From assembly GCF_006715785.1 (NCBI RefSeq), contig NZ_VFNX01000003.1, positions 401,485 to 465,484 of the forward strand: 64,000 nt of DNA, given 5' to 3'. Origin of the DNA: Streptomyces puniciscabiei (GTDB lineage Bacteria; Actinomycetota; Actinomycetes; Streptomycetales; Streptomycetaceae). This document shows positions 54,265-62,427 of this stretch, piece by piece (position 1 is the stretch's first letter; the number at the start of each line of letters is the position of its first letter). The position numbers and the translations under genes are program-made. The notes under the pieces were generated by a model that ran no database searches, was not told where the DNA came from, and saw only the letters and a program-made list of their open reading frames with translations.

Positions 54265-54393
54265 ATGAACCCCGTTGAGTACAAGCCTGCGCGTCGTATC
54301 TGGCTTCGCAAGTTGCTGGTCGACGTCGCCGTTGGGGTCGTCACCAATCTTGTGGTGACGGCTCTGACCGCGGCAGCGAGCCTGCTCTTCTGA
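54265..54393 (+). CDS. 42-residue single-helix membrane peptide
   Basis: ATG with GAGGAG about 9 bases upstream starts a 42-residue frame. The N-terminal half is basic (KPARRIWLRK) and the C-terminal half is one hydrophobic helix (LLVDVAVGVVTNLVVTALTA...). A 9-bp hairpin follows 9 bases after the stop, so a short transcript is well defined. The form resembles small membrane toxins of type I toxin-antitoxin systems and small regulatory membrane proteins; neither is proven. It converges on the first nuclease-helicase gene. Confidence 0.55.
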   Translation: MNPVEYKPARRIWLRKLLVDVAVGVVTNLVVTALTAAASLLF

Positions 54394-54402
54394 CGCAGGC
54401 AT

Positions 54403-54427
54403 GTGGCGGGCCCGGAGAGCCCGCCAC
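54403..54427. terminator. Hairpin between small peptide and nuclease-helicase genes
   Basis: GTGGCGGGC and GCCCGCCAC form a perfect 9-bp stem with a 7-base loop between convergent stops at 54393 and 54450. Confidence 0.7.
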
Positions 54428-54449
54428 TCCGCGTTCTCTGCCACGGGTG

Positions 54450-56573
54450 TCAGAAGAGCCGTAGCTCAGGCGGATTCTGGCCGCCCGGGCCCCTGCCCCT
54501 TCTGCGGGGCCGTCGTCCTCGCCGGGGTCTGGGCAAATGGTGCACGCGTGCTTCCTGGGGGAGGTTCTCCCAAGTAGGGCGCAGCCCATGGATCTCGACC
54601 TCGCCCACGACCTTCTTCAGATAGGCCCGAGTCTCCTCATCCGTCGAGTAGAGCACCGTGGCACGGCTCGCTCTGGTCATCAGTACGTGGTAGGCGTGGC
54701 GCACGAGGCGAGCGAACTCCTGGTCGTCGACGCTCCCGGCCTTCACCTTCGGGTCGAACGATCCGGGTACGGCGACGCGCTTGACGCCCGTGTCCGGGTC
54801 CTCCCGCTCCTTGCCCCGGCGGAACACCCATCGGTCGCCCCGCCGCACCATGTCCTCGCCCATGATCACGCCGCACCAGTCCCATTCGAGGCCCTGCGCC
54901 GTGTACACACAACCGATCTGATCCAGCCCATTCTCGTGTACGGACCAGATCTTCGACGGTGGAGCGTCGTTCTCGCAGAAGCTGTCGCTGTCCGCGTTCC
55001 ACGGACGGTGCCAGTCGCCGATGCGCACGTCTGCCTCAAGGCGCTTCTCGTCGCCCAGAGGTTTCGTCCAAGGCCAGCAATAGCCCGCGACCATGCGCGC
55101 GGAGGCACCCGCAAGTGCTTCCGTGCGGATGATCTGCTCGAGATCCCCCGGGCTGTCTGCCACCTCGATGTGCATCAGACCATCGGGACGCCACTGCCAC
55201 GGCCGCGCCTCGGACACACCCAGCATGTCGCGGACCCAGCGGACATAGGAATCGCTTCCGCCGCACCGGAACTGTTCACGCAGGCCGTAGCATGCCAGGT
55301 GAGCGTTGTGCCGTGCCGCGGCATCCTTGATCAGGCCGACGGTACCGACTTCGTTCGGCCGCACGGACTGCCCTTCGTCGAGGAAGAACACGGTCAAGCG
55401 AGACGCGTTGAGAAGCTCGTCCACCTGGGGCTGTGTGCCCTGCTGCTCGGGCTTCCAGAAGCGGCTGGTCGAGCGGTCCCGCAAACGGTGCGCCTCATCA
55501 CAGATCAGCACGTCCAGAGGCGGATCCGGTGGGGTGACGAAGTTACTGAAGAAGGTGAAAGTTTCCCTGAAGTCTCGATCTCCATAACCCACGTGTTCTT
55601 GGATCGCGCCGTTGAAGGCCCGGCTGCCGCTGGCGTACTTGACTGCCCTGCCCTGGGCTTCCAGCTCGGTTTTGATCTGCAGACCGATCGCGCTCTTGCC
55701 CGTGCCGGCGCCACCTGTCACCAGGAAGACAACGCGGCGCTCATCAGGAACCAGGGTTGGATTTCGGGGGTCGGGGAGCACCTTGGAGGCCGTTTTCAGA
55801 ATCTGGTCGGCTACTTCCTTCTGCCGTCCGCGCAGCGTGAACACCGTGTCCTCTCCGCGCGACCAGATCATGGCGTCGAGCAGAGGTGTGTTGCGTATAC
55901 CCATGCCACGCAAAAGCGATTCGGCAGCCGAGGCGCTGCCTTCCTCCGCGAAGCTTTCCCGGAGGTCGGCAAGCAGCCGGTCCCGCCCGTCGTTCGTGTA
56001 GACACGGGCGTAGGCCCCCGTCGGCGCATCTACGTCGATCAGGGGCCGCACCGAGTCATCGGTGGCGTTGTGCAGGTAGGCGAAACCACCGCACTCGAAT
56101 TCATATCCATGCAGCGGGCCCCTACCGCTCGTGAATGCCTCATAGTAATCACGCAGTTGGAGGGCAGGGTGCTTCTTGTTGTCCATTCCCGGCACTTGCA
56201 CCAGTTCGGCAGTCGCTTGTTCCACCCTCGTCACCGTCGACCAGCGTTTCAATTCGACGAGCTGCACGGACGGGTGATGTTCCCTTGGATGACGGCCCAC
56301 GAGAACGACGTCGATCAGCCGTGGGTCACCTGGACGCTCGCTCTCGTCGAGCGTGGCGGCGCACTCGACGATCATTTCCACGTTGCCACGACCTGCCGCC
56401 ACCAGATCGTTGGCAAGGCTCACCAAGCTCTGCGCCCAGGCGGAGCGCTCGCTCTCCGAGGCATCGGTGCCGCGGAAGTGTTTCCATCTGGCGGCGAGAT
56501 GGGGCACCATGCGGTGCCTTGCGTTGAGAGTGAGCAGATCCTGCGCCGCCAGCTTCAGCAGGAGCATGGACAC
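54450..56573 (-). CDS. PD-(D/E)XK nuclease plus DUF2075/Schlafen-like helicase (copy 1)
   Basis: About 707 residues. The N-terminal part (1-200) has a nuclease-like core: IDVVLVG then VQLVELKRW, the D...E-x-K pattern of PD-(D/E)XK enzymes. The helicase part has Walker A VTGGAGTGKSAIGL, Walker B VLICDEAHRLRD, a motif III-like FFLDEGQSVRPNEVGTV, FRCGGSDSYVRW, and VYTAQGLEWDWCGVI and HVLMTRASRATVLYS as later motifs. A basic tail (RPRRGRRPRRRGRG) may bind nucleic acid. The GTG at 56573 is used because GGGGGAA lies 7 bases upstream; GTG 56594 and ATG 56567 are alternatives. It is paralogous to the next gene. Antiphage defence or RNA/DNA surveillance is likely but unproven. Confidence 0.82.
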   Translation of the reverse strand: MSMLLLKLAAQDLLTLNARHRMVPHLAARWKHFRGTDASESERSAWAQSLVSLANDLVAAGRGNVEMIVECAATLDESERPGDPRLIDVVLVGRHPREHHPSVQLVELKRWSTVTRVEQATAELVQVPGMDNKKHPALQLRDYYEAFTSGRGPLHGYEFECGGFAYLHNATDDSVRPLIDVDAPTGAYARVYTNDGRDRLLADLRESFAEEGSASAAESLLRGMGIRNTPLLDAMIWSRGEDTVFTLRGRQKEVADQILKTASKVLPDPRNPTLVPDERRVVFLVTGGAGTGKSAIGLQIKTELEAQGRAVKYASGSRAFNGAIQEHVGYGDRDFRETFTFFSNFVTPPDPPLDVLICDEAHRLRDRSTSRFWKPEQQGTQPQVDELLNASRLTVFFLDEGQSVRPNEVGTVGLIKDAAARHNAHLACYGLREQFRCGGSDSYVRWVRDMLGVSEARPWQWRPDGLMHIEVADSPGDLEQIIRTEALAGASARMVAGYCWPWTKPLGDEKRLEADVRIGDWHRPWNADSDSFCENDAPPSKIWSVHENGLDQIGCVYTAQGLEWDWCGVIMGEDMVRRGDRWVFRRGKEREDPDTGVKRVAVPGSFDPKVKAGSVDDQEFARLVRHAYHVLMTRASRATVLYSTDEETRAYLKKVVGEVEIHGLRPTWENLPQEARVHHLPRPRRGRRPRRRGRGPGGQNPPELRLF

Positions 56574-56582
56574 GAAGTGGTT

Positions 56583-56616
56583 CCCCCAGAGCACGAGTGA
56601 CTCGTGCGGGTGGGGG
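56583..56616 (-). promoter_or_regulatory. Leader hairpin over the Shine-Dalgarno of nuclease-helicase copy 1
   Basis: In the mRNA, CCCCCA (56611-56616) can pair with UGGGGG (56583-56588), the core of the ribosome site. Inside, GCACGAGT pairs with ACUCGUGC (56591-56607 is a perfect 8-1-8 palindrome). The nested stem would hide the ribosome site. The same architecture precedes copy 2. Confidence 0.65.
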
Positions 56617-56738
56617 CGTGTCCTCGAGGAAGCCCGTCGGGCCGCAACCGGTACGGACGATCTTAGGAAGTGCTACTGCCGGTTGAAAAACAGCGGGCCG
56701 GATGTCGGCGTGAACTGCCGGTGCCGTGGCTTGATCTC

Positions 56739-58628
56739 TCACGCCACGACGGGCTGACGCTCGGGCCGGCCTCCCGCCAGCTCCCGCAGCTTCCTCCGCG
56801 TCTCCGGATCCGTCGAGTACACGATCGTGCCGATCATCCCGCGAGTGAGCAGCACCTTGTAGGTATTGCGGATGAGACGGTCCACATCCGTGTCGGAGGT
56901 CGACTTCTTGAAGACCGGGTCCTTGGACTTCGTACGGTCCGTGATCCAACGGTCGCCGCGCCAGACGAGGTCGGGGCCGATGATCACGCCGGACCAGTCG
57001 TACTCGAAGCCTTGGGCCGTGTAGACGCAGCCGACCTGACCGAAGCCAGCCGGGTCGGTTGCCCAGAGGGCGGACGGCGGAGCTCCGGAGACCGCGCGCT
57101 CGCCGCGGAGGTTCCAGGGGCGGGCCCAGTCACCGATCACCACGTCGGCCGGAAGGGGATTCCCGGGCTTGGGTTCCGGAGACCAAGGCCAGCAATAGCC
57201 GGCCGACATACGGGCGCCGTACCCCTGGGCTCGGCGAGCCTCCAGGAACGCCTCCATCTCCTGAGGACTGTCGGCAACCAGCAGCTGCATGCGGTCGTCG
57301 GGTTCCCAGACCACCGGCCCCCCGGGCTGAAGCCCGAGGAGGCGAACCACCCACCGCAGATACGCGTCGCTGCCTCCGCAGCGGAACTGACTCTCCAACG
57401 GTACGACACAGCACGTGAGGTTCTGGGCCGCCGCGGCCGCCTTGATGTCTTCCACCGTTCCCATCTCGCCGGGACGCACCACCTGGTGTTCGTCGAGGAG
57501 GAAGACGGGGACACGGGCGACGTCGATGAGCTCGTCGATCTGCCGCTTGCCGGTTCTCTGAGCCGCGGGTGTGTAGCGATTGGCGGATGTCTCGCGAATG
57601 CGGTGCGCCTCGTCACAGATCAGCACGTCGAGGGAGTTCCGTTCGGCGGTCATGAAGCTGTTGAAGTACTTGAAGAGGTCCTGCACCTCACGCTTGCGAG
57701 TGCCGGCCACCTTGCGCATCGTCTTGGTGAATGACTGGGACCCTGTGGCGTGCAGGGCCGTGACCCCTTGCCGGTACAGCTCGCCGAGCAGGGAGAGAGC
57801 GATGACGCTTTTGCCGGTGCCGGGGCCGCCGGTGACGACCACGACCTCCTTGTGGTTGGACTGCTTGGCCTTGCGCACCGCGTTGAGCACCAGGCGGTAT
57901 GCGACCTGCTGCTCGTCCAGCAGCACAAACTGCTCTCGGTCGCGCACCTCCTGAGCCGCGACGGACATCAACTGCTTCGACGGCACCGTCCTGCCCGCCT
58001 GCAGTTCGTCGGCCGCGCGGGCGCCAGCCGCCTTCGCGCTGAGTTTGGCGCGGAGATAGTCGATGAAGTCGCCGCGCCGGTCACCTGTGAACATCTGGCC
58101 ACGTTGGTCGAGTTCGATCGCCCGGAGCCCACCCACTCCGAACTCCGTGGCATTGTGAAGATAGGCCACGCCACTGACCCGGTCCGGATGCTCGGCCACC
58201 GCGCCGTTGAAGTTGACCAAGTACTCGCAGTAGCGGCGTACCTGCTCTATGGGGTTGAGGACCGGGTGCGCACGGGTGTCGATCCAGCACAGCGTCGGGT
58301 CTTCCTCATCCGGTTCGGCCTGGCTCCACTGTTTCAGCTCGACGACGACGTACGAGGGCTCACCCGTGTCCGGGTGTACTCCCGCGAGGACCGCGTCGGC
58401 ACGCTTGCTGTTCAGTGGTAGCGCGTACTCGAGCATCACCTCGACCGAACCGAGGCCCGCGTCGTTGAGCGCGGCAGCCAGGGCAGGGATGCTCCGCTCC
58501 CAGGAGCGGACCTCGGCGCCGCTGGGTCGGTGGCCGTGCATGTGGACGAACTGCTCGGTGAGGTGGAGGTACAGCGAACTGTCGAGCGCCCTCGCGGCGA
58601 TCGATTGCGCGGACTCACGGAACAGCAA
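56739..58628 (-). CDS. PD-(D/E)XK nuclease plus DUF2075/Schlafen-like helicase (copy 2)
   Basis: About 629 residues, same architecture as the gene after it. Nuclease-like core: ADAVLAG and VVVELKQW. Helicase: Walker A VTGGPGTGKSVIAL, Walker B VLICDEAHRIRE, FLLDEHQVVRPGEMGTV, FRCGGSDAYLRW, VYTAQGFEYDWSGVI and KVLLTRGMIGTIVYS. The start is probably TTG 58628 after GGGGGAAG; the region is aligned with copy 1 because both leaders encode a W-G-x-x-F-like start. It lacks the basic tail of copy 1. The two proteins are diverged, so the duplication is old and both motif sets are kept, which points to two working enzymes. Confidence 0.82.
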   Translation of the reverse strand: MLFRESAQSIAARALDSSLYLHLTEQFVHMHGHRPSGAEVRSWERSIPALAAALNDAGLGSVEVMLEYALPLNSKRADAVLAGVHPDTGEPSYVVVELKQWSQAEPDEEDPTLCWIDTRAHPVLNPIEQVRRYCEYLVNFNGAVAEHPDRVSGVAYLHNATEFGVGGLRAIELDQRGQMFTGDRRGDFIDYLRAKLSAKAAGARAADELQAGRTVPSKQLMSVAAQEVRDREQFVLLDEQQVAYRLVLNAVRKAKQSNHKEVVVVTGGPGTGKSVIALSLLGELYRQGVTALHATGSQSFTKTMRKVAGTRKREVQDLFKYFNSFMTAERNSLDVLICDEAHRIRETSANRYTPAAQRTGKRQIDELIDVARVPVFLLDEHQVVRPGEMGTVEDIKAAAAAQNLTCCVVPLESQFRCGGSDAYLRWVVRLLGLQPGGPVVWEPDDRMQLLVADSPQEMEAFLEARRAQGYGARMSAGYCWPWSPEPKPGNPLPADVVIGDWARPWNLRGERAVSGAPPSALWATDPAGFGQVGCVYTAQGFEYDWSGVIIGPDLVWRGDRWITDRTKSKDPVFKKSTSDTDVDRLIRNTYKVLLTRGMIGTIVYSTDPETRRKLRELAGGRPERQPVVA

Positions 58629-58634
58629 GAACTT

Positions 58635-58671
58635 CCCCCAGGCAGCACGAACTGACTCGTGCGGGTGGGGG
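58635..58671 (-). promoter_or_regulatory. Leader hairpin over the Shine-Dalgarno of nuclease-helicase copy 2
   Basis: CCCCCA (58666-58671 on the mRNA strand) pairs with UGGGGG (58635-58640), and GCACGA pairs with UCGUGC inside (58645-58662). The pairing arms match copy 1 while the loop and bulges differ. A shared GAAGCCCGTCGGGCCGC block lies further upstream at 58704-58720 and 56629-56645. Confidence 0.65.
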
Positions 58672-58789
58672 CATGTCCTTCGAGACCCCGCCGAGGCGGA
58701 GCGGAAGCCCGTCGGGCCGCTGTGACGACGCGATCAAGCCTACCTGGCGCCTGGTCTGTGGAAACAGAGAGGATGCCGGATGGACCGGG

Positions 58790-59100
58790 CGCTCGTGGGA
58801 GCCGGTCCACTTCCTCCAGCCCGCAGGGTGGGCGCCGCCCAGGGCCAGGTTGAGGATCACGTACTGGTTGTGGTCGTAGACCCACTGGCTGCGGGAGGGT
58901 TCCAGTACGTTGCGGGTCGTCTCCTGGACCAGGTGGTCTTCGACGGAGAAGTGCATCGCCGTCGGGGTCCATTCGACGGCGTAGGAGTGCCACTCGTCGG
59001 TTGTGCCGCCGTTCGGCTAGGTCTGACGGGCGCCGATGTTGCCGTCGGCCAGGTAGCCAAGGCCGTGTGGTGGGTGCTGGTCCAGTCCGGGTAGCCGGCC
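58790..59100 (-). pseudogene. Truncated GH16 glucanase relic
   Basis: Minus-strand translation reads GYLADGNIGARQT, then a TAG at 59017-59019, then TDEWHSYAVEWTPTAMHFSV through QYVILNLALGGAHPAG. This is the middle and late part of a GH16 jelly-roll. There is no start or signal peptide, the catalytic motif is missing and the C-terminal strand is cut off near 58798, where unrelated sequence leading into the nuclease-helicase leader begins. It is a dead remnant, next to a beta-glucosidase operon to which it probably once belonged. Confidence 0.8.
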
Positions 59101-59131
59101 GGTGGGCACGGGCTTCCCTCCCGTGCCCACC
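59101..59131 (-). terminator. Terminator of the beta-glucoside operon
   Basis: GGTGGGCACGGG and CCCGTGCCCACC form a perfect 12-bp stem with a 7-base loop, 18 bases after the GH1 stop codon. Confidence 0.85.
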
Positions 59132-59148
59132 AGCCCGCCGGCCCCCGC

Positions 59149-60513
59149 TCACGCCGCCCGGCGTGTCCTGCCGCGGTGGACGCGGACGATGTCCGCGTAC
59201 CGGTGGCCGCTGCCCTTGATCGTGCGCGCCTGGGTGCGGTAGTCGACGTGGACCAGGCCGAAGCGCTTGTCGTAGCCGTACGCCCACTCGAAGTTGTCCA
59301 GCAGGGACCAGGCGAAGTAGCCGGCGAGCGGGGCGCCCTTGCGGGCGGCGGAGGCGCAGGCGGCCAGGTGGCGTTCCAGGTAGTCCTGGCGTTCGGGGTC
59401 GTCCACGCTGCCGTCGGGGCGGACCACGTCCGGGAAGGCCGAGCCGTTCTCGGTGACGTAGATCTTCCGGGCGCCGTAGTCCTCGGTGAGGCGGAGCAGC
59501 AGCGTCTCGATGCCGCTCGCGTCGATCTCCCAGTCCATGCCGGTGCGCGGGACGCCCTCGCGGCGCACGGCGTGGATGTACGGTGCGGGGGCGTCGGGGG
59601 CGTCGGCGACGTACGCCGGGAAGTAGTAGTTCAGGCCCAGCCAGTCCAGCGGGGTGGCGATCGCCGCCAAGTCGCCGCTTCGCAGCGGGAGTTCGACGCC
59701 GTACGTCTCGACCATGTCGGCCGGGAAGCCGCGGCCGTGGACCGGGTCCAGCCACCAGCGGTTGACATGGCCGTCGTGGCGGCGGGCGGCCGCGATGTCC
59801 TCGGGGCGGTCGGTGGCCGCGTGCACGGTGGAGAGGTTGTTGACGATGCCGACCTGGGCGTCGGGGGCGGCGGCGCGGATCGCCTGGGTGGCCAGGCCGT
59901 GGCCGAGCAGGAGGTGGCAGGAGGCGCGCACGGCCGCGGTGAGGTCCGTCCAGCCGGGGGCCATCCTGCCCTCCAGGTGGCCGATCCAGGCGGAGCAGCT
60001 CGGCTCGTTGAGGGTCGCCCAGAGCTTGACGCGGTCGCCGAGGCGGGCGGCGACGGCCGAGGCGTACTCGGCGAGCGCGAAGGCGGTGTCGCGTTCGGGC
60101 CAGCCGCCCCGGTCCTGGAGCACCTGCGGCAGGTCCCAGTGGTAGAGCGTGACGGACGGGGTGATGCCGGCCTCCAGCAGGGCGTCCACCAACGCGTCGT
60201 AGAACGCGAGGCCCTTGGGGTTCACCGGGCCCGTGCCACCGGGGAGCACGCGGGGCCAGGCCACCGACAAGCGGTAGGCGTTGACGCCGAGTTGCCGCAT
60301 CAGGCCGATGTCCTCGCGCCAGCGGTGGTAGTGGTCGCACGCGACATCGCCGGTGTCGCCGTTCGCGACCTTCCCCGGGGTGTGCGAGAAGGTGTCCCAG
60401 ATCGAGGGGGTACGGCCGTCCTCGGCGACGGCTCCCTCGATCTGGTACGCCGCGGTGGCCGTGCCCCACAGGAAGTCGTTCGGAAGTGCGGCGAGGTCGA
60501 TGGGTTCGGACAC
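59149..60513 (-). CDS. GH1 beta-glucosidase
   Basis: A 454-residue cytoplasmic enzyme that hydrolyses cellobiose-like beta-glucosides. GH1 motifs: N-terminal [15 protein letters not shown], acid/base Glu in TLNEPSC near 170, nucleophile Glu in YVTENGSA near 355, and the C-terminal [23 protein letters not shown]. The GTG at 60513 has AAGGGA 5 bases upstream. It is the last gene of the operon with a binding protein and two permeases, and it splits the disaccharides they import. Confidence 0.94.
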   Translation of the reverse strand: MSEPIDLAALPNDFLWGTATAAYQIEGAVAEDGRTPSIWDTFSHTPGKVANGDTGDVACDHYHRWREDIGLMRQLGVNAYRLSVAWPRVLPGGTGPVNPKGLAFYDALVDALLEAGITPSVTLYHWDLPQVLQDRGGWPERDTAFALAEYASAVAARLGDRVKLWATLNEPSCSAWIGHLEGRMAPGWTDLTAAVRASCHLLLGHGLATQAIRAAAPDAQVGIVNNLSTVHAATDRPEDIAAARRHDGHVNRWWLDPVHGRGFPADMVETYGVELPLRSGDLAAIATPLDWLGLNYYFPAYVADAPDAPAPYIHAVRREGVPRTGMDWEIDASGIETLLLRLTEDYGARKIYVTENGSAFPDVVRPDGSVDDPERQDYLERHLAACASAARKGAPLAGYFAWSLLDNFEWAYGYDKRFGLVHVDYRTQARTIKGSGHRYADIVRVHRGRTRRAA

Positions 60514-60551
60514 GGAAGTCCCTTCGGGATCAGGGGCGTTGGTCACTCGGG

Positions 60552-61433
60552 TCACTTGACGGCACCTGCCGTCAGACCCGCGACGAGATAGCGCTGCAGG
60601 AGGAGGAAGCCGGCCACCACGGGCACGCTGACGACCAGCGAGGCGGCCATGATCTGGTTCCAGTAGACGTCGTTGAGGGTGGAGTAGCCCTGCAGGCCGA
60701 CGGCGAGGGTGCGGGTGGTGTCGTCGGTCATGACGGACGCGAAGAGCACCTCGCCCCAGGCGGTCATGAAGGCGTAGACGGCGACCGCGACGATGCCGGG
60801 GATCGCGGCCGGTACGACGATCCTGAGCAGCGCGCCGAGCGGTCCGCAGCCGTCCACCAGGGCCGCCTCGTCCAGGTCGCGCGGCACCGAGTCGAAGTAC
60901 CCGATCAGCATCCAGATGGAGAAGGGGAGGGAGAAGGTCAGATACGTCAGGATCAGGCCGCCTCGGGAGCCGAACAGGGCGATGCCGGTGGCGTTGCCGA
61001 TGTTGACGTAGATGAGGAAGAGCGGGAGGAGGAAGAGGATGCCGGGGAACATCTGCGTCGACAGGACCGTCACCGTGAAGACGCGCTTGCCGCGGAAGTC
61101 GTAGCGGCTGACGGCGTAGGCCGCGAACACGGCGATCACGACCGAGCAGGCCGTCGCCGCGCCCGCCACGATCAACGAGTTCACGAAGTACTTCGCGAGC
61201 GGGACCGTCGACCAGATGTCGATGTACGGGCGGATGGTCAGCCCGCTCGGCAGCCAGCGGAACTTGCCGGTGACGTCCGCCAGCGGCTTCAGCGAGCTGG
61301 AGACCATCACGTACACCGGGACCAGCACGAAACCGGTGAGCAGGGTGAGGAAGACCCGCCGGGACCACAGGAAGGAACGCGGCGGCGCCATCGGGGAGTT
61401 GCGCGTGGGCCGGGCGAGGGGCGGGCTAGACAT
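60552..61433 (-). CDS. ABC sugar transporter permease (MalG type), beta-glucoside system
   Basis: A 293-residue inner-membrane permease with six helices; the first is [25 protein letters not shown], the standard MalG start. The EAA loop is [23 protein letters not shown]. The ATG at 61433 overlaps the stop of the upstream permease by 8 bases. It pairs with the MalF-type protein. No ATPase gene is in the operon. Confidence 0.92.
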   Translation of the reverse strand: MSSPPLARPTRNSPMAPPRSFLWSRRVFLTLLTGFVLVPVYVMVSSSLKPLADVTGKFRWLPSGLTIRPYIDIWSTVPLAKYFVNSLIVAGAATACSVVIAVFAAYAVSRYDFRGKRVFTVTVLSTQMFPGILFLLPLFLIYVNIGNATGIALFGSRGGLILTYLTFSLPFSIWMLIGYFDSVPRDLDEAALVDGCGPLGALLRIVVPAAIPGIVAVAVYAFMTAWGEVLFASVMTDDTTRTLAVGLQGYSTLNDVYWNQIMAASLVVSVPVVAGFLLLQRYLVAGLTAGAVK

Positions 61434-62427
61434 CGGCAGTCCTCCGTCCGCGCGAGGTGAACAGCAGGTAGCCGCCCGTGACGACGAGCAGGAAGAGCAG
61501 CAGCAGGACCGACATGGCGGAGCCCGTGCCGAAGTTCCAGGTGACGAAGGACGCCTGGTAGATGTGGACGGAGATGAGGTCGGCGGCCTCGGGAGCGGAC
61601 TTGCCGAACAGCACGTACGGCGTGTTGAAGTCGTTGAACGTCCAGAGGAACAGGACCAGGACCAGGACCTGGTTGACCGGGCGCAGGGACGGCAGGGTGA
61701 TGCGGCGGATCTGCTGCCACATCCCGGCGCCGTCCAGCGCTGCGGCCTCGTACAGTTCCCGTGGGATGTTCTGCAGGCCGGCCATCACGATGAGGAAGGC
61801 GAACGGCCAGCCCTTCCACACCGACACGGTGAGCAGCGCGTAGAAGCTGTTGTCGCCGATGAGCCAGAAGGAGGGCTTGCCGGTGAGGTGCAGCTGGTCG
61901 TGCAGGACGTGGTTCACCAGGCCGTTGTCGTGCTGGAACATGAACACCCAGGTGATCACGGCCGCGTAGACCGGCAGTGCGTACGGCACCAGGAACAGGG
62001 CCCGGAGCAGGCCGCGGCCGCGGAAGGTGTCCTGCATGAAGAGCGCGGCGGCGGTGCCGATCAGCCAGCACAGGCCGACCGACAGCAGGGTGAAGCCGAC
62101 GGTGACGAAGAAGGAGTGCAGCAGCGCGTCCCCGACGGGCGCGTCGAAGTCCACCGACACCTTGTAGTTGCCGAGTCCGGACCAGGGGGCGCTGGACCAG
62201 TCGCGGATGTAGAACTGGGTGAGTTCCTTGAAGCTCATCACGATGCCGATGACCATCGGCACCAGGTGGACGAGGAGTTCGAGCAGCAGGGCGGGCAGGA
62301 GCAGCAGGTACGGCAGGGAGACGCGGCGCAGCCGCCCGGCGCGGCGGCGGGGCTCGCGCGTGGCCGCACTGGACGGTGTCTGCCGCACCGGCTCCTTGAA
62401 GGCGGTGGTCGTCATCTTCGCGCTCAC
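61426..62427 (-). CDS. ABC sugar transporter permease (MalF type), beta-glucoside system
   Basis: About 333 residues. A basic N terminus is followed by LPYLLLLPALLLELLVHLVPMVIGIVMSF and further helices; the EAA loop reads ELYEAAALDGAGMWQQIRRITLP. The GTG at 62427 overlaps the stop of the binding-protein gene (GTGA); an ATG at 62415 is an alternative. Partner of the MalG-type permease. Confidence 0.9.
   Translation of the reverse strand: MSAKMTTTAFKEPVRQTPSSAATREPRRRAGRLRRVSLPYLLLLPALLLELLVHLVPMVIGIVMSFKELTQFYIRDWSSAPWSGLGNYKVSVDFDAPVGDALLHSFFVTVGFTLLSVGLCWLIGTAAALFMQDTFRGRGLLRALFLVPYALPVYAAVITWVFMFQHDNGLVNHVLHDQLHLTGKPSFWLIGDNSFYALLTVSVWKGWPFAFLIVMAGLQNIPRELYEAAALDGAGMWQQIRRITLPSLRPVNQVLVLVLFLWTFNDFNTPYVLFGKSAPEAADLISVHIYQASFVTWNFGTGSAMSVLLLLFLLVVTGGYLLFTSRGRRTADV

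Noticed and set aside
54543..54566. Third copy of the nuclease-helicase leader hairpin (GCACGCGTGC then CCTGGGGGA on the plus strand)
   Set aside because: Only part of the sequence matches, the CCCCCA arm is absent and it lies inside the coding region of copy 1.
54265..58671. Prophage or integrative element
   Set aside because: No integrase, tRNA, attachment repeat or phage structural gene was found; only the broken GH16 gene supports insertion.
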